A stretch of DNA of 64,000 nt from Acidobacteriota bacterium (GTDB lineage: Bacteria; Acidobacteriota; Terriglobia; UBA7540). The position numbers were made by a program, and so were the translations under genes. The stretch lies in the NCBI GenBank assembly GCA_902812365.1, contig CADDZC010000010.1, positions 1 to 64,000 of the forward strand, in the 5' to 3' direction. Positions 37,400-47,300 of the stretch are shown piece by piece. Within the stretch, counting starts at the first letter, position 1. Every line of letters begins with the position of its first letter. The notes below the pieces were generated by a model. It ran no database searches, was not told the origin of the DNA, and worked only from the letters and a program-made list of their open reading frames with translations.

Positions 37400-38392
37400 T
37401 CACTTCCTCTCCGCCGCGTACTGGCGATAAGCGTCGGCCACTTTTGCCTCTCGATAATCGCCATGGTGAATGAACACCCGGTATTCGAGCCGGAGTGATT
37501 GGCGCTCAGGTATGGTCCAACTTCCGTCCTGGTTCGGATCGCCGGTGAACTCCCGTATGCCGAACGGGTTGGCGGCCAGCAGGCCGTATCCCCGCGCATG
37601 CCAATAGGTGGGATGGCGAAAACTTCGCGGGCTATCGAACACGGCGACGCCCAGAGATTCACCGTCCACGGTTCCGTCATAATCCACCCAATCCGCCCGT
37701 TTCCCCCAGATTTCCTTCTCGCCCACGCTGCCGTTGGAACTGATCATTCGCGCCGGGGGCGAATTGAGGGCTTTCGCCAAACGGATGGCGAACGTACCTT
37801 CCTTCGTATCGCCCACCGTCACGGCGGCGTGCCGATTCGCCTGGATGAAGAAAGTGCAGTCGATCATCCGGGTGTTTTCGTCGCCTCGAAACGTGTACGC
37901 CTGCACTTCTTCGCCAATGACGCGACCGCGCGGTCCCACCAGATCAAAATCCGCGCGGAGCGTCCCGGCCGCTGTGCCGCCGGTCATCGTCTCAATCCGG
38001 CTCAACACCGTTCGCCCGAAAACTCCACCATCGCTCCAGTTCGGAAAAGCGGCCTCTCCCCAAAAGTCGATGCCGTCAATATTTCCGTGACCGAGGTACA
38101 TGGGACGCTGATGCGGCTCGAGGTCGGGATCCTTCCGATGCTCGGCCGGAACAACGTTTCCATTGGGGAAATCGCGCGTCACCAAGGTGCCGCGGGCGCT
38201 CCGCAGCGGCTGAAAGTAAGGCTTCGCGACCTCGGGGTCAAAGTAGTAGGTCGTAAAGATCTTGCCGCCCACGAGGATGTCAATATGATTCCCGAGGCGC
38301 TCCAGTTGGACGGTCTGTTGAGCTCGCGACACTCCGGCCCTTCCGCCCACCGAGATCAGAACCGCCAGTGCCGCCATGATTTTCCCCAGCAT
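37400..38392 (-). CDS. exported PmoA/DUF6807 family protein
   Basis: A 330-residue exported protein of the family often labelled methane oxygenase PmoA; that name is a database artefact, since these proteins bear no relation to particulate methane monooxygenase. Residues 1-24 form a signal peptide (AALAVLISVGGRAGVSRA). The core contains YYFDPEVAKPYFQPLRS and GHGNIDGIDFWGE, and later WVDYDGTVDGESLGVAVFD and HARGYGLLAANPFG, the conserved blocks of the family. Members regularly neighbour Gfo/Idh/MocA and sugar epimerase genes in glycan loci, as here. The biochemical role is not established. Confidence 0.85.
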   Translation of the reverse strand: MLGKIMAALAVLISVGGRAGVSRAQQTVQLERLGNHIDILVGGKIFTTYYFDPEVAKPYFQPLRSARGTLVTRDFPNGNVVPAEHRKDPDLEPHQRPMYLGHGNIDGIDFWGEAAFPNWSDGGVFGRTVLSRIETMTGGTAAGTLRADFDLVGPRGRVIGEEVQAYTFRGDENTRMIDCTFFIQANRHAAVTVGDTKEGTFAIRLAKALNSPPARMISSNGSVGEKEIWGKRADWVDYDGTVDGESLGVAVFDSPRSFRHPTYWHARGYGLLAANPFGIREFTGDPNQDGSWTIPERQSLRLEYRVFIHHGDYREAKVADAYRQYAAERK

Positions 38393-38424
38393 GAATCACT
38401 CCCTGAGCCGTTTGCCCCGGTCGA

Positions 38425-39378
38425 CTATCTCAGATACTTCAAACTCTCGTCGATCAGCTTTTGTGTGCCGCGGTAGACGTCTCCTTGGGCCGTCTCCCAC
38501 TCCATGGAAAAATATCCCCGATATCCGCTCGCTCGGGCGATGGCGAAAATTTTACCGACATCCACAACGTGAGTTTCTCCGTGCGCGTCGGTCACGGCAT
38601 CCTTGACGTGCGACATGTTGAAGGCATGGCGAAACATGAGCCTCAGCGCCTGCTCATTCACCTCCGGGCCGCCGATGACGATGGAGTTTCCGAAGTCCGG
38701 CAGGGCTCGCAGATACGGGTTCTCCACCTTGTCGATAACTTTCACCAGAAAGAACGGGTTCTCGGCCACCGGATTGTCGTTCTCAAGATTGACGACAACA
38801 TTGTTTCTAGCGCCATACTCGGCAAGCGCCCCCAAGGTCTGGGCGGCGCGATCCAAGTTGGGCGGCTGACCCGGCGCGCCCCGAATGTGCTGCCGGACGC
38901 TCGGTGACCCGACGATCACGGCCATATCGATCCATTTCTTCCCGTACGCCAGAGCGGCCTCGCGCCGAGAAGCATCCGAATCATAAAAGCTTCCGGCCCC
39001 TAATCCGAGGTCCACTATGTGTGATCCGGCCTCTTCGACGGACTTCCGAAACGCCTCAAGGTAAGCCGGCTCCGTCGAACGAAAATGGTCGCCGAGCGGA
39101 TTGATGTTATGGACGCCGAACACTCTGGCGATCATGCCGGGGAAATCCTTTAAGTCCATACCCGGCAGCTTCGGATTTCGGGCCCGATTTGTAGGGCTGT
39201 CGATATAAGCGCGAAAAGGCCACGAGGTTACCGCCAGTCTCTGGCGGGGCGCAGTTGGAAAATCGAGGTGCGGCTCTCGGTACGGCGGTTGAGCAACGCC
39301 GCCGAGCCCTGCGGCTCCGACCAGCCCGAATGAACTCTTGATGAATTGGCGGCGCGAAATCGGCTTCAGGCCTCGCAC
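38425..39378 (-). CDS. Tat-exported sugar phosphate isomerase/epimerase-like TIM-barrel protein
   Basis: A 317-residue xylose-isomerase-like TIM-barrel protein. It has a clear twin-arginine signal (SRRQFIKSSFGLVGAAGLGG). The core shows NVVVNLENDNPV (metal-binding Glu), ALPDFGNS (Asp) and HVKDAV..HVVDVGKIFAIARASGYRGYFSMEWE (His and Glu near the C-terminus), the usual ligands of this fold. It is first in the minus-strand operon followed, at 32-base spacings, by the PmoA-family and Gfo/Idh genes. The substrate is unknown. Confidence 0.88.
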   Translation of the reverse strand: MRGLKPISRRQFIKSSFGLVGAAGLGGVAQPPYREPHLDFPTAPRQRLAVTSWPFRAYIDSPTNRARNPKLPGMDLKDFPGMIARVFGVHNINPLGDHFRSTEPAYLEAFRKSVEEAGSHIVDLGLGAGSFYDSDASRREAALAYGKKWIDMAVIVGSPSVRQHIRGAPGQPPNLDRAAQTLGALAEYGARNNVVVNLENDNPVAENPFFLVKVIDKVENPYLRALPDFGNSIVIGGPEVNEQALRLMFRHAFNMSHVKDAVTDAHGETHVVDVGKIFAIARASGYRGYFSMEWETAQGDVYRGTQKLIDESLKYLR

Positions 39379-39740
39379 AGCACCTCGCTTCCTTCGATGC
39401 CTGGGGTATCGTTAGCGGTAAGTATCCTCGTCGAGCCGGTTTGTTGCATGGCGAAAGAGTTTACGTATCACCAGGCTTGAACGTCGTCAAGCCCCTTTTG
39501 GCGGTTATTTCTTCCCTGTTTGCGGTCAACCGAGTTGGACCGATCGCACGGCTGCCGAGCGCATGAAGTCGGACAGCAATCCCAAGCCTCAGATGAGTCG
39601 TCCGATTCTGGCCCATCGGTCAGCGGAATGAGCTCCAAAATTCGCGTCCCAACTTTCATCGGTCTAGATATAGACCTTCCCGTCCTGATGAATCACGCCC
39701 AAACCTTACCGCTCGAGTCCGTTGGTGTAACATAACGGGT
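39379..39740. other. divergent intergenic region
   Basis: A 362-bp gap between the sugar-operon start (minus) and the CRTAC1-like gene (plus). I find no gene in it. It contains the palindrome listed at 39661, the only structured element noted. Confidence 0.4.
39661..39676. repeat. perfect palindrome GGTCTA-GATA-TAGACC
   Basis: Six-base arms, four-base spacer, 65 bases ahead of the CRTAC1-like gene and about 280 bases ahead of the sugar operon. The symmetry and lack of coding use suggest a regulator site, but no matching regulator is adjacent. Confidence 0.3.
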
Positions 39741-41510
39741 GTGAGACATCCTCGGTTATCACGACGTCGGGAATCGAGTGGCCAGGCGGAAGGCGCCAGC
39801 CGCCGCCGTTTCCTGTGTCAGGCCGCCGGGGTCTGCTTCGTCGTGCCGTTGTTCCGGAGCGGAAAGCTGGGGCAGCCGGTGCTCGTCCCCGGACCATGGT
39901 TCGTGGATGTCGCCCGGCGATCCGGCTTAAGTGGGTTTCGAGACACCTGTGGATCGCCCGCCAAGGATTATTTGGTGGAGACGGTGGGAAGCGGAGTGGC
40001 TCTGCTCGATTACAACGGGGACGGCTTGACGGACATCTTTCTGGTCAACGGATCGTCGTTGGAAGTGCTGGCCGACCCAAGCCTGCCACGCCCGTCGAGC
40101 CGGCTCTTCCGCAATAACGGAGACGGAACCTTTACCGACGTCACGAAGGCCAGCGGCTTAGTGAATGAAGGCTGGGGGATGGGCGTGGCGGCGGCGGATT
40201 ACGATAATGACGGCCACACCGATGTTTTCGTGACGAATTTCGGTTCGAACGCCCTGTTTCACAATAACGGGGACGGAACGTTCACGAACGTGACGCGCGA
40301 GGCCGGCCTGGGAGGCGGGAACTGGTCTACCGGCTGTGCCTGGGGAGATTATGACGGCGACGGCCGGCTGGACCTCTACGTTGCCCGCTACGTGGACTTC
40401 GATCGTGCGCGTATTCCGCGTCCCGGCACCGCCAACTATTGCCTCTACCGCGGCATTCCCGTGGCCTGCGGCCCCCGGGGACTCCCGGGCCTGCCCGATC
40501 TTTTCTACCGCAATGAAGGCCATGGTCGGTTCCGAGAGATCAGCGTTGAGGCGGGAATCATCGACAGTGACAAGGCGTACGGGTTCAGTGTTGTCTGGTG
40601 CGACTTTGATAACGACGGCCATCCGGATATCTATGTGGCGAACGACTCCATGGCGAATTTCCTTTGGCACAACAAGGGCAACGGCACGTTCGAGGAAATC
40701 GGGGTTGAAGCCGGTTGCGCGCTGAGCGGGGACGGGCGCGCGCAGTCCTCGATGGGTATCGCGGTCGGCGATTACAACAACGACGGCTGGATGGACCTTT
40801 TGGTAACCAACTTCTCCGAGGACTACAACACCCTCTATCGTAACCAAAGCGGCCAGTTCGACGACGTGACGTTCGAGGCCGGCCTCGGGACGGCGAGCTT
40901 TAGCCAATTAGGTTGGGGCACCGGTTTCATCGATTACGACAATGATGGTTGGAAAGATTTGTTTGTCGCCAACGGCCATATCTATCCGCAGGCCGACAAG
41001 GCCGGGAACACGTACTTCCAGAATAACCAGCTATTCCGGAACACGCGCAACGGCAGGTTTGTGCTCCTTGGCCACGGCGAAAGCGGATTCACCCAGGCCT
41101 GGAGCAGCCGAGGTGCAGCCTTCGGCGACCTCGCTAACAGCGGGCGGATCTGGATTGCCGTCAACAACATAGACCGAGAACCCTGCCTTTATCAGCCTGT
41201 CTCTCTAGCCGGTGCCTGGGCGCGCTTTAAACTGATCGGCACGAGCTCGAATCGCGATGCCATTGGGGCACGGGTGCAGGTGACGGCAGGAGGCGTTACC
41301 CAGACGGACGAAGTGCGCAGCGGGGAAAGCTACCTCAGCTCGAGCGAGGTTCGCCTGCATTTCGGTCTCGGCGAGGCGATGGCGATTGACCAAGTGGCGA
41401 TCCGCTGGCCCAGTGGCAGGACCGAGAAGCATACGCACTTGGCCGTGAATCGCCAATACACTTTTGTGGAAGGAAGCGGGAGTGCAAAGGCCGAGGACAC
41501 CGATGGATAA
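39741..41510 (+). CDS. exported FG-GAP/VCBS repeat protein with ASPIC/UnbV C-terminal domain (CRTAC1-like)
   Basis: A 589-residue exported beta-propeller. The N-terminal segment has a twin-arginine-type signal (SRRRFLCQAAGVCFVVPLF). Six or seven FG-GAP/VCBS repeats follow, each with a calcium-binding DYDNDGxxD-type loop (YNGDGLTDI, YDNDGHTDV, YDGDGRLDL, FDNDGHPDI, YNNDGWMDL, YDNDGWKDL). The last 90 residues are the ASPIC/UnbV domain (RDAIGARVQV, EVRSGESYLSSS, FGLGEA..VAIRWPSGRTE). The start is GTG 39741 with a weak ribosome site. The stop overlaps the start of the next TPR gene, so the two are translated together. Such pairs are common in Acidobacteriota; their function is unproven. Confidence 0.9.
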   Translation: MRHPRLSRRRESSGQAEGASRRRFLCQAAGVCFVVPLFRSGKLGQPVLVPGPWFVDVARRSGLSGFRDTCGSPAKDYLVETVGSGVALLDYNGDGLTDIFLVNGSSLEVLADPSLPRPSSRLFRNNGDGTFTDVTKASGLVNEGWGMGVAAADYDNDGHTDVFVTNFGSNALFHNNGDGTFTNVTREAGLGGGNWSTGCAWGDYDGDGRLDLYVARYVDFDRARIPRPGTANYCLYRGIPVACGPRGLPGLPDLFYRNEGHGRFREISVEAGIIDSDKAYGFSVVWCDFDNDGHPDIYVANDSMANFLWHNKGNGTFEEIGVEAGCALSGDGRAQSSMGIAVGDYNNDGWMDLLVTNFSEDYNTLYRNQSGQFDDVTFEAGLGTASFSQLGWGTGFIDYDNDGWKDLFVANGHIYPQADKAGNTYFQNNQLFRNTRNGRFVLLGHGESGFTQAWSSRGAAFGDLANSGRIWIAVNNIDREPCLYQPVSLAGAWARFKLIGTSSNRDAIGARVQVTAGGVTQTDEVRSGESYLSSSEVRLHFGLGEAMAIDQVAIRWPSGRTEKHTHLAVNRQYTFVEGSGSAKAEDTDG

Positions 41511-43014
41511 ATCGAGCCGTATTCGCTCCCTCGACAGCCTGCGAGGGCCTTTCCTACGAAGCGTTTCGGCGGCCCATCGAGGCGGCCTCTTCGCCGGCTT
41601 TTGGGTGTGCGCGTTATGCCTGATAGGGCCGGCGTCCCTCGCGCAAGTCACTGAACTTCGGGATGGATCGGCGGAGATTGTGCCCCCTGCGACCTCGGTG
41701 CCGGCCAGCCAAGTGCTTGCCGCTGTTGCCGACGCCCGGAAAATGATCGCCGGACGCCCTGACTCGGCCGAGGGCTATCTGTCACTGGCCGTGGCGCTGC
41801 GCTCCGGAGGCGATGCGGAGGGGGCGCTGGCTGCCCTCCGCCAAGCCCTGAAACTCGACCCTCGTCTCTCGCGGGCATGGCTGGAGAAGGGCATCGTCGA
41901 CAGCGATCACGGCACCCTGGAGGCTGCCACGGAAGATTTCGGCAGGGCCGTCGCGACGGATCCCTCGAACGTCGTGGCGCGCCTCGAGCTGGCCTCCGCG
42001 CTATTTCAGAAGGGCGACTTTCAGGCCGTTCGAGCCCAGCTTGAAGCCGTCCTAAAACTTGATCCTGAGAATGCCCGAGCCTGCAACGGCAGGGGACTGC
42101 TTAAGTTGCAGGCGGGCGACCTCCGGGGCGCCGCCGAGGATTTTCGTCTGGCGGTCGCCCGCCGGTCTCATTACCCGGCGGCTCAGATGAACCTTGGAAA
42201 TGCCCTTTTTCAGCTGGGCGACGCGGCCGCAGCGCGCGCCGCTTACGAACAGGCCCTGCGCGATGAACCGGACGATTCCATGGTTACCTACGGCCTCGCC
42301 CGTGCCCTCGATCGGCTTGGCGAGCGGGCGCGGGCGGCGGCGATGTTCGCCCAGGCCAGGGCGCTGATGAAGAAGGACTTGGCGGCCGTGCGCGCCAAGG
42401 GCGAGAACAATCGCGGCTTGAAGCTCTGGTATTTCGGAGACTTGACCGGCGCGGCGGCCGCTTTTCGCTCGGCGCTAGCGGAAGATCCGACTTATGCGGA
42501 AGCCCACAACAACTTGGGCGGGGTGCTTTGGCAGCAAGGAGAAGTGCAATCCGCGCGTCAGGAATTTGAGGCTGCCGTGCGCAGCCAGCCGGGTTTCGCC
42601 CAGGCGCTCAACAACCTCGGCAACGTGCTGCTCGCAACGGGAGATCTCGAGGCGGCCATCGCTGATTTCCGGCGCGCCCTGGCGGCGAGTCCCGCTTTGG
42701 CCACCGCGCATTTCAACCTGGGCATGGCCCTGGCGCGGAGCGGGCGGAGGGATCAGGCTGAGACGGAATTCCGCCAAGCCTTATTGCTCGAACCGGACAT
42801 GCCGGCGGCCCATTTGGAGTTGGGATTATCACTGATTCGGGATCCTGGCCGCATCCCTTCGGCCGCCCGCCTGGAGATTGAAAAGGGCCTCCGGCTTAAC
42901 CCGCAACTGATCCGTGAAGTACCGCCAGCCCTTCTTCATGAGCTCGCGATGGCGGATCACGTCGTAGCGCCGCCCGCCCCCGATAAAGCGGCGCGCCCGG
43001 CGCTACTTCAGTAA
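41503..43014 (+). CDS. exported TPR-repeat protein
   Basis: A 503-residue protein starting at ATG 41503, overlapping the end of the CRTAC1-like gene by eight bases. A signal peptide or anchor is near 32-50 (GFWVCALCLIGPASLAQ). About ten tetratricopeptide repeats fill the rest (for example GYLSLAVALRSGGDAEGALA and AHNNLGGVLWQQGEVQSARQ), predicting a protein-binding superhelix. It has no catalytic domain. Translational coupling with the propeller protein suggests a complex between the two. Confidence 0.88.
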   Translation: MDKSSRIRSLDSLRGPFLRSVSAAHRGGLFAGFWVCALCLIGPASLAQVTELRDGSAEIVPPATSVPASQVLAAVADARKMIAGRPDSAEGYLSLAVALRSGGDAEGALAALRQALKLDPRLSRAWLEKGIVDSDHGTLEAATEDFGRAVATDPSNVVARLELASALFQKGDFQAVRAQLEAVLKLDPENARACNGRGLLKLQAGDLRGAAEDFRLAVARRSHYPAAQMNLGNALFQLGDAAAARAAYEQALRDEPDDSMVTYGLARALDRLGERARAAAMFAQARALMKKDLAAVRAKGENNRGLKLWYFGDLTGAAAAFRSALAEDPTYAEAHNNLGGVLWQQGEVQSARQEFEAAVRSQPGFAQALNNLGNVLLATGDLEAAIADFRRALAASPALATAHFNLGMALARSGRRDQAETEFRQALLLEPDMPAAHLELGLSLIRDPGRIPSAARLEIEKGLRLNPQLIREVPPALLHELAMADHVVAPPAPDKAARPALLQ

Positions 43015-43190
43015 CGGCCGGCAAAGGGATCGGGCAGGCTCAAAAAAACAGTGCCCGGAGTTCAAGGGATCTGTATGTTGGTTGCCGCTTGACCCTTCTG
43101 GGGCTGGCTGAATGGCTGGGCCGGAGTGGAGGCCGCCTCAGAATCGACTCCCATGGCCGGGGCGAGTCCGCCCCGTGAACGGTTCCAGAG

Positions 43191-44216
43191 CTATTGCACG
43201 AGGAACTGAATCCGTTCGATGGTGTTGTTCGCGTAAGGATCGATGCGCCGTGGATCGCGCGTAGCGGGCTGTTCCGCCCCCGTGTCATCGACGGCGCGGC
43301 AGGCGAACTCAGCGATGCCGGTCCCTTGGATGTGGACCGTATAACGCCAAATCGTCCATTCGTAGCGGCTACCCGGCTCGAGGCTGGCGAGGCGCCAGCT
43401 CTTGCCGCCATCGGTCGTCACCTCAACGGCCACGATGCGGCCGCTCCCCGACCAGGCAAGTCCGCGGAGGGTCACGGTTCCGCGATGCAGGACGGCTCCC
43501 AGAGCGGGATAAGTGATGACCGATTTGGTCAGCACCCGCGGCAGGGGTTCTCGCGTCACTGTGCCATCAGGCGCTTTGAGGCTGGCCAGGTAGTCCGCTG
43601 GTTGGGCCGGCCAGGGTGCCACCGCGAGTTCGATCTCGCGGAGCCACTTCACCGATTCCATTCCATACCGACCCGGGAACAGAGCTCGCCAAGGCGCGCC
43701 GTGCTCGGCACCGAGCGGCCGCCGGTTCAACCGGGTCACCAGCATGGCGTCTTCATGCACATAATCGATCGGGATGCTCCGTCGAAATCCATCAGCGCCC
43801 GTGAGGTGAAGGTATTTGGCCTGGGCTGTGGGGCGGGCGAGGGCGAGCACCTCGCCGAGCGACCAGCCTTCCCAGAGGCCGTTGCTGACCAGCGCGTCGG
43901 GTCCCGTGCCATTTCCCGAACACTCGAGAACCGCCCCCACTTGGCGAACCTTCAGGGCCGCCAGATCCCGGTCGGTTAAAGTAACAGGCCTCTGTACCTC
44001 GCCTTTTAGGATCAGGGTGGCCGCCGCGGGAGGTATTCCGTAATGATTGCGAACGTAAAAGTCGTCCACAGGCGTGTATCGGTCATCCACGGACTCGAGG
44101 TTGTACTCGGAGATCAAGGGATTGGACGATACCAGAATCGAGTCTGCCAGCAATCTTCGGGCGGGTCCGAGCAGGCCACCGGTCGCGAGGGCAGCGAAAA
44201 ACTCCCTTCGGCGCAT
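43191..44216 (-). CDS. Tat-exported sulfite oxidase-type molybdopterin oxidoreductase
   Basis: A 341-residue molybdenum enzyme of the sulfite oxidase family. The twin-arginine-like signal is MRRREFFAALATGGLLGPAR. The cofactor domain has RNHYGIPP and the invariant Cys ligand in LECSGNG, then GLWEGWSLGEVL and PIDYVHEDAMLV; a C-terminal dimerisation immunoglobulin-like domain follows (GTVTLRGLAWSGSGRIVAVEVTTDGGKSWRLA). The key motifs are intact, so it should bind Mo-pterin. Reductants or electron acceptors (a cytochrome subunit) are not encoded beside it. It is likely periplasmic, oxidising sulfite or reducing an oxidised substrate; the substrate is not known. Confidence 0.88.
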   Translation of the reverse strand: MRRREFFAALATGGLLGPARRLLADSILVSSNPLISEYNLESVDDRYTPVDDFYVRNHYGIPPAAATLILKGEVQRPVTLTDRDLAALKVRQVGAVLECSGNGTGPDALVSNGLWEGWSLGEVLALARPTAQAKYLHLTGADGFRRSIPIDYVHEDAMLVTRLNRRPLGAEHGAPWRALFPGRYGMESVKWLREIELAVAPWPAQPADYLASLKAPDGTVTREPLPRVLTKSVITYPALGAVLHRGTVTLRGLAWSGSGRIVAVEVTTDGGKSWRLASLEPGSRYEWTIWRYTVHIQGTGIAEFACRAVDDTGAEQPATRDPRRIDPYANNTIERIQFLVQ

Positions 44217-44334
44217 AAGCTGATTCTAAGCGAAGCCCGGGCAGGAATAGAAGCCATTTCAGCCAGAAGCACCCGCCGATGTGCCGGCGGGCTCAGTGAG
44301 GCAGACTCTCGCCGGGTCGCGGAGCCGCGCGATT

Positions 44335-47300
44335 TCAGCCGGCCATCGTACGGTCAAGGCTAGCGAGAGTCGGAATGAGGAAAAGAATGGCGAGAGGCGT
44401 CGTGATCATCGCTCCCACCACGACGCGCGCGAGCGGCTGCTGGGCCTGGGCCCCGATTCCGGTGGAGATCGCAGCCGGCAGCAGGCCCAAACCCGCCGCC
44501 AGGCAGGCCATCAGGATGGGGCGCATCTCGAGCAGGGCCCCTTGCTGGATTGCGCGGAAGCGCGAGGAGCGGCCGTCAGAGCCCTCGCTGCCGCTTCGCT
44601 GATCCGACGTCGAAAGCGGCGATTCCCGCCCGGCCCGCCGGATGCCCGACAGGAACACGCTTCCGCCGAGCGTGCCAACGCCCAGCGCCGAGGTAAACCC
44701 GACGGCGGCTGAAATACTGAAGGGCGTCCGCGTCATGAGCAGAGACAGGACTCCTCCAACAGCCCCAAAAGGTAGGGTGCCCAGGACGATCGACGCGCTC
44801 CGCCACGAATTAAAGAGACCGTAAAGCAGAGCCAGAATCATGATCAGGCTGATGGGAATCACAACCGCGAGCCGTCGCTCTTCTTTTCGGAGGCTATCGT
44901 ACTCACCGGCCCATTCATAGTGATATCCTGGCGGCAACTGAATGCGCGTGGCGATTCGGTTTTGCGCGTCCTCGATGGTCGAGGCTAAATCTCGTCCGCG
45001 GATGCTGAACTTCACCGGAATATACCGCTGGCCGTTTTCCCGATAGATCATAAAAGCGCCCCGCCGAATTTCCACTTGGGCCACTTGGCCGAGCGGGACG
45101 CGGCCGCCGTCGGGCGTGGGTAAGAGAATATTACGGATCGCCTCGGGATCAGCGCGGTATCGCGGTTCGTAGCGCACGACAAAATCGAAGCGGCGATCGC
45201 CCTCAAGGATCTGGGTGGTGGCCTGGCCTCCAATAGCCGCCTGGACGGCGGTGTTGACGTCGGCGGCCCCCAGGCCGTAGCGCGCGCTCGCTCGACGATC
45301 GATGGCAACAGTGAGCTCGGGTTGGCCGGTCTCCTGGAAGATGCCGAGGTCCGTGATACCCGGTACCTGGGCCATGACATCGCGAATCTGCGCCGCCTTC
45401 TCCGCCAGAATATCGATATCGTCGCCGAAGAGCTTCAGAGAGTTTTCACCCTTGACTCCCGACATGGCCTCTTCCACGTTGTCCTCGATGTTCTGGGAAA
45501 ATCCGAACGTCACTCCAGGGAACTTCCCGAGCTGGGCATCCATCTGCCGGATGAGGTCAGGCTTGGACAGGCCGTGGGGCCACTGGTCTTCCGGCTTCAG
45601 TTGCACGAAGAACTCGATGTTATTGAACGTCGTCACATCGGTTCCGTCGTCCGGGCGGCCCATTTGGGAGACAACGTGCGTGACCACGGGAAAGCTCCGC
45701 AAGACATCTCGGATTTGATCAGCCAGTCGGGCCGAGGATTCGAAAGAGATGTCGACGGGCAGGGTGGCCCGTACCCAAAGATTGCCCTCCTCGAGCTTCG
45801 GCATAAACTCACGGCCCAAGGACGGTAGCAGGGCGAGCGTCACCGCCAGCGATGCAACCGCAATACCGAGCACCATCCACCGGAATCTGAGAGTCCCCGG
45901 CAGCAGCCGTTCGTAAAGATGGTGTAACCACCTCACCACGGCGGTCCGGCCGGCGCCGCGCTGGCGCGCCGATTGGGCGCCGAAGGAAGCGAGGACGGGG
46001 GCAAACACCAGAGCAAACAATCGTCCGCCCACCAAGGCGTAGCCGTAGGTGATCGACATGGGCGAAAAAATCTTCCCCGGCACACCGCGCATGGTGAACA
46101 GCGGAAAAAAGGCGACGAGGATGATCGCCACCGAAAACAGCACGGGACGCGACGCTTCGGCCATCGCTTCGGCAATGACACCTTCGACCGTTTCGTCGTC
46201 GCGGCGGGATCGGAGTCGGCGGTGGATGTGCTCGAGGTCGATGACCGTTGCGTCAACGAGAATGCCGAAGTCGATGGCACCGACTGAGATCAGGTTGGCG
46301 GACTGATGGCTCAGCACCATGAGGGCGAACGCAAACAGCAGGGACACGGGGATGGACAAGGCGGCGATAAGGGAAATCCGGACATCGCCGAGAAAAATCA
46401 GGAGCAAAGCCGTAACTCCGATCAGGCCCAGCAGCACCAGGTGTTCGACGGTGCGGGTGGTGACGCGGATCAGGTCAGTGCGGTCGTAAAGGGTGTGAAT
46501 CCTCATGCCGCGGGGCAGCCTTCCACCGTTCAGCCGGGTGATTCGTTGGCGCAGGGCGCGGAGCGCGGGCAGCGATTGCTGGTTGCGTTCGAGCAAGACA
46601 ATGCCCTCGATAATGTCATCGTTTCCATCCATGCCGACTTTGCCGAGCCGCGGCTGGTAGCCTTCGTGGACATCGGCTACGTCCTTGAGATAGACGGGAA
46701 CACCGTTCCGCTCGCTGATGATGACGGTTCTCATGTCGTCCAGCGTTTGCAGCAGACCGATGCCGCGAACGTTCACGTTCTGGCTGCCGAGCGTCAAATA
46801 ATTTCCCCCCACGTTGGCGTTGCTGGCGGCAACGGCGTTCAGGACCTCGGGCAGGGCCACGTTGTACTCGAGCAGCTTCGCCGGATCGATTTCCGCCTGG
46901 TACTGCCGAGTCGTGCCTCCAAAGGTGGTGACGTCGATGATGCCCGGCACTTGCTTGATCTCACGGCGGACGTACCAGTCTTCCCATGCCTTCAACTCGT
47001 TTAACGAATAGCCGGCTCCGTCCAGCCGATAACGATAAATTTCCCCTACCGGCGACCACGGTGAAAGCTGGGGCGAGAGGCCATTCGGCAAAGTAACAAG
47101 CTGCATGCGGTTCAAGGCTTCCTGCCGGTCACGGAAGTAGTCGCTGCCGTAGTCGAAGTAAAGCTTCACGTCGCTGAGGCCGAATAGGCTGATCGAGCGG
47201 GTGTACGCCAGGCGGGGAATCCCGAAAAGCGCCGTCTCCACCGGAACGGTGATCTGGCGCTCCATTTCTTCGGCCGACCACGACGGATTCTGGGTGATGA

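Noticed and set aside
37400-38392. PmoA as methane monooxygenase subunit
   Set aside because: The family name is misleading; the protein is soluble and exported and has no membrane copper-enzyme features.
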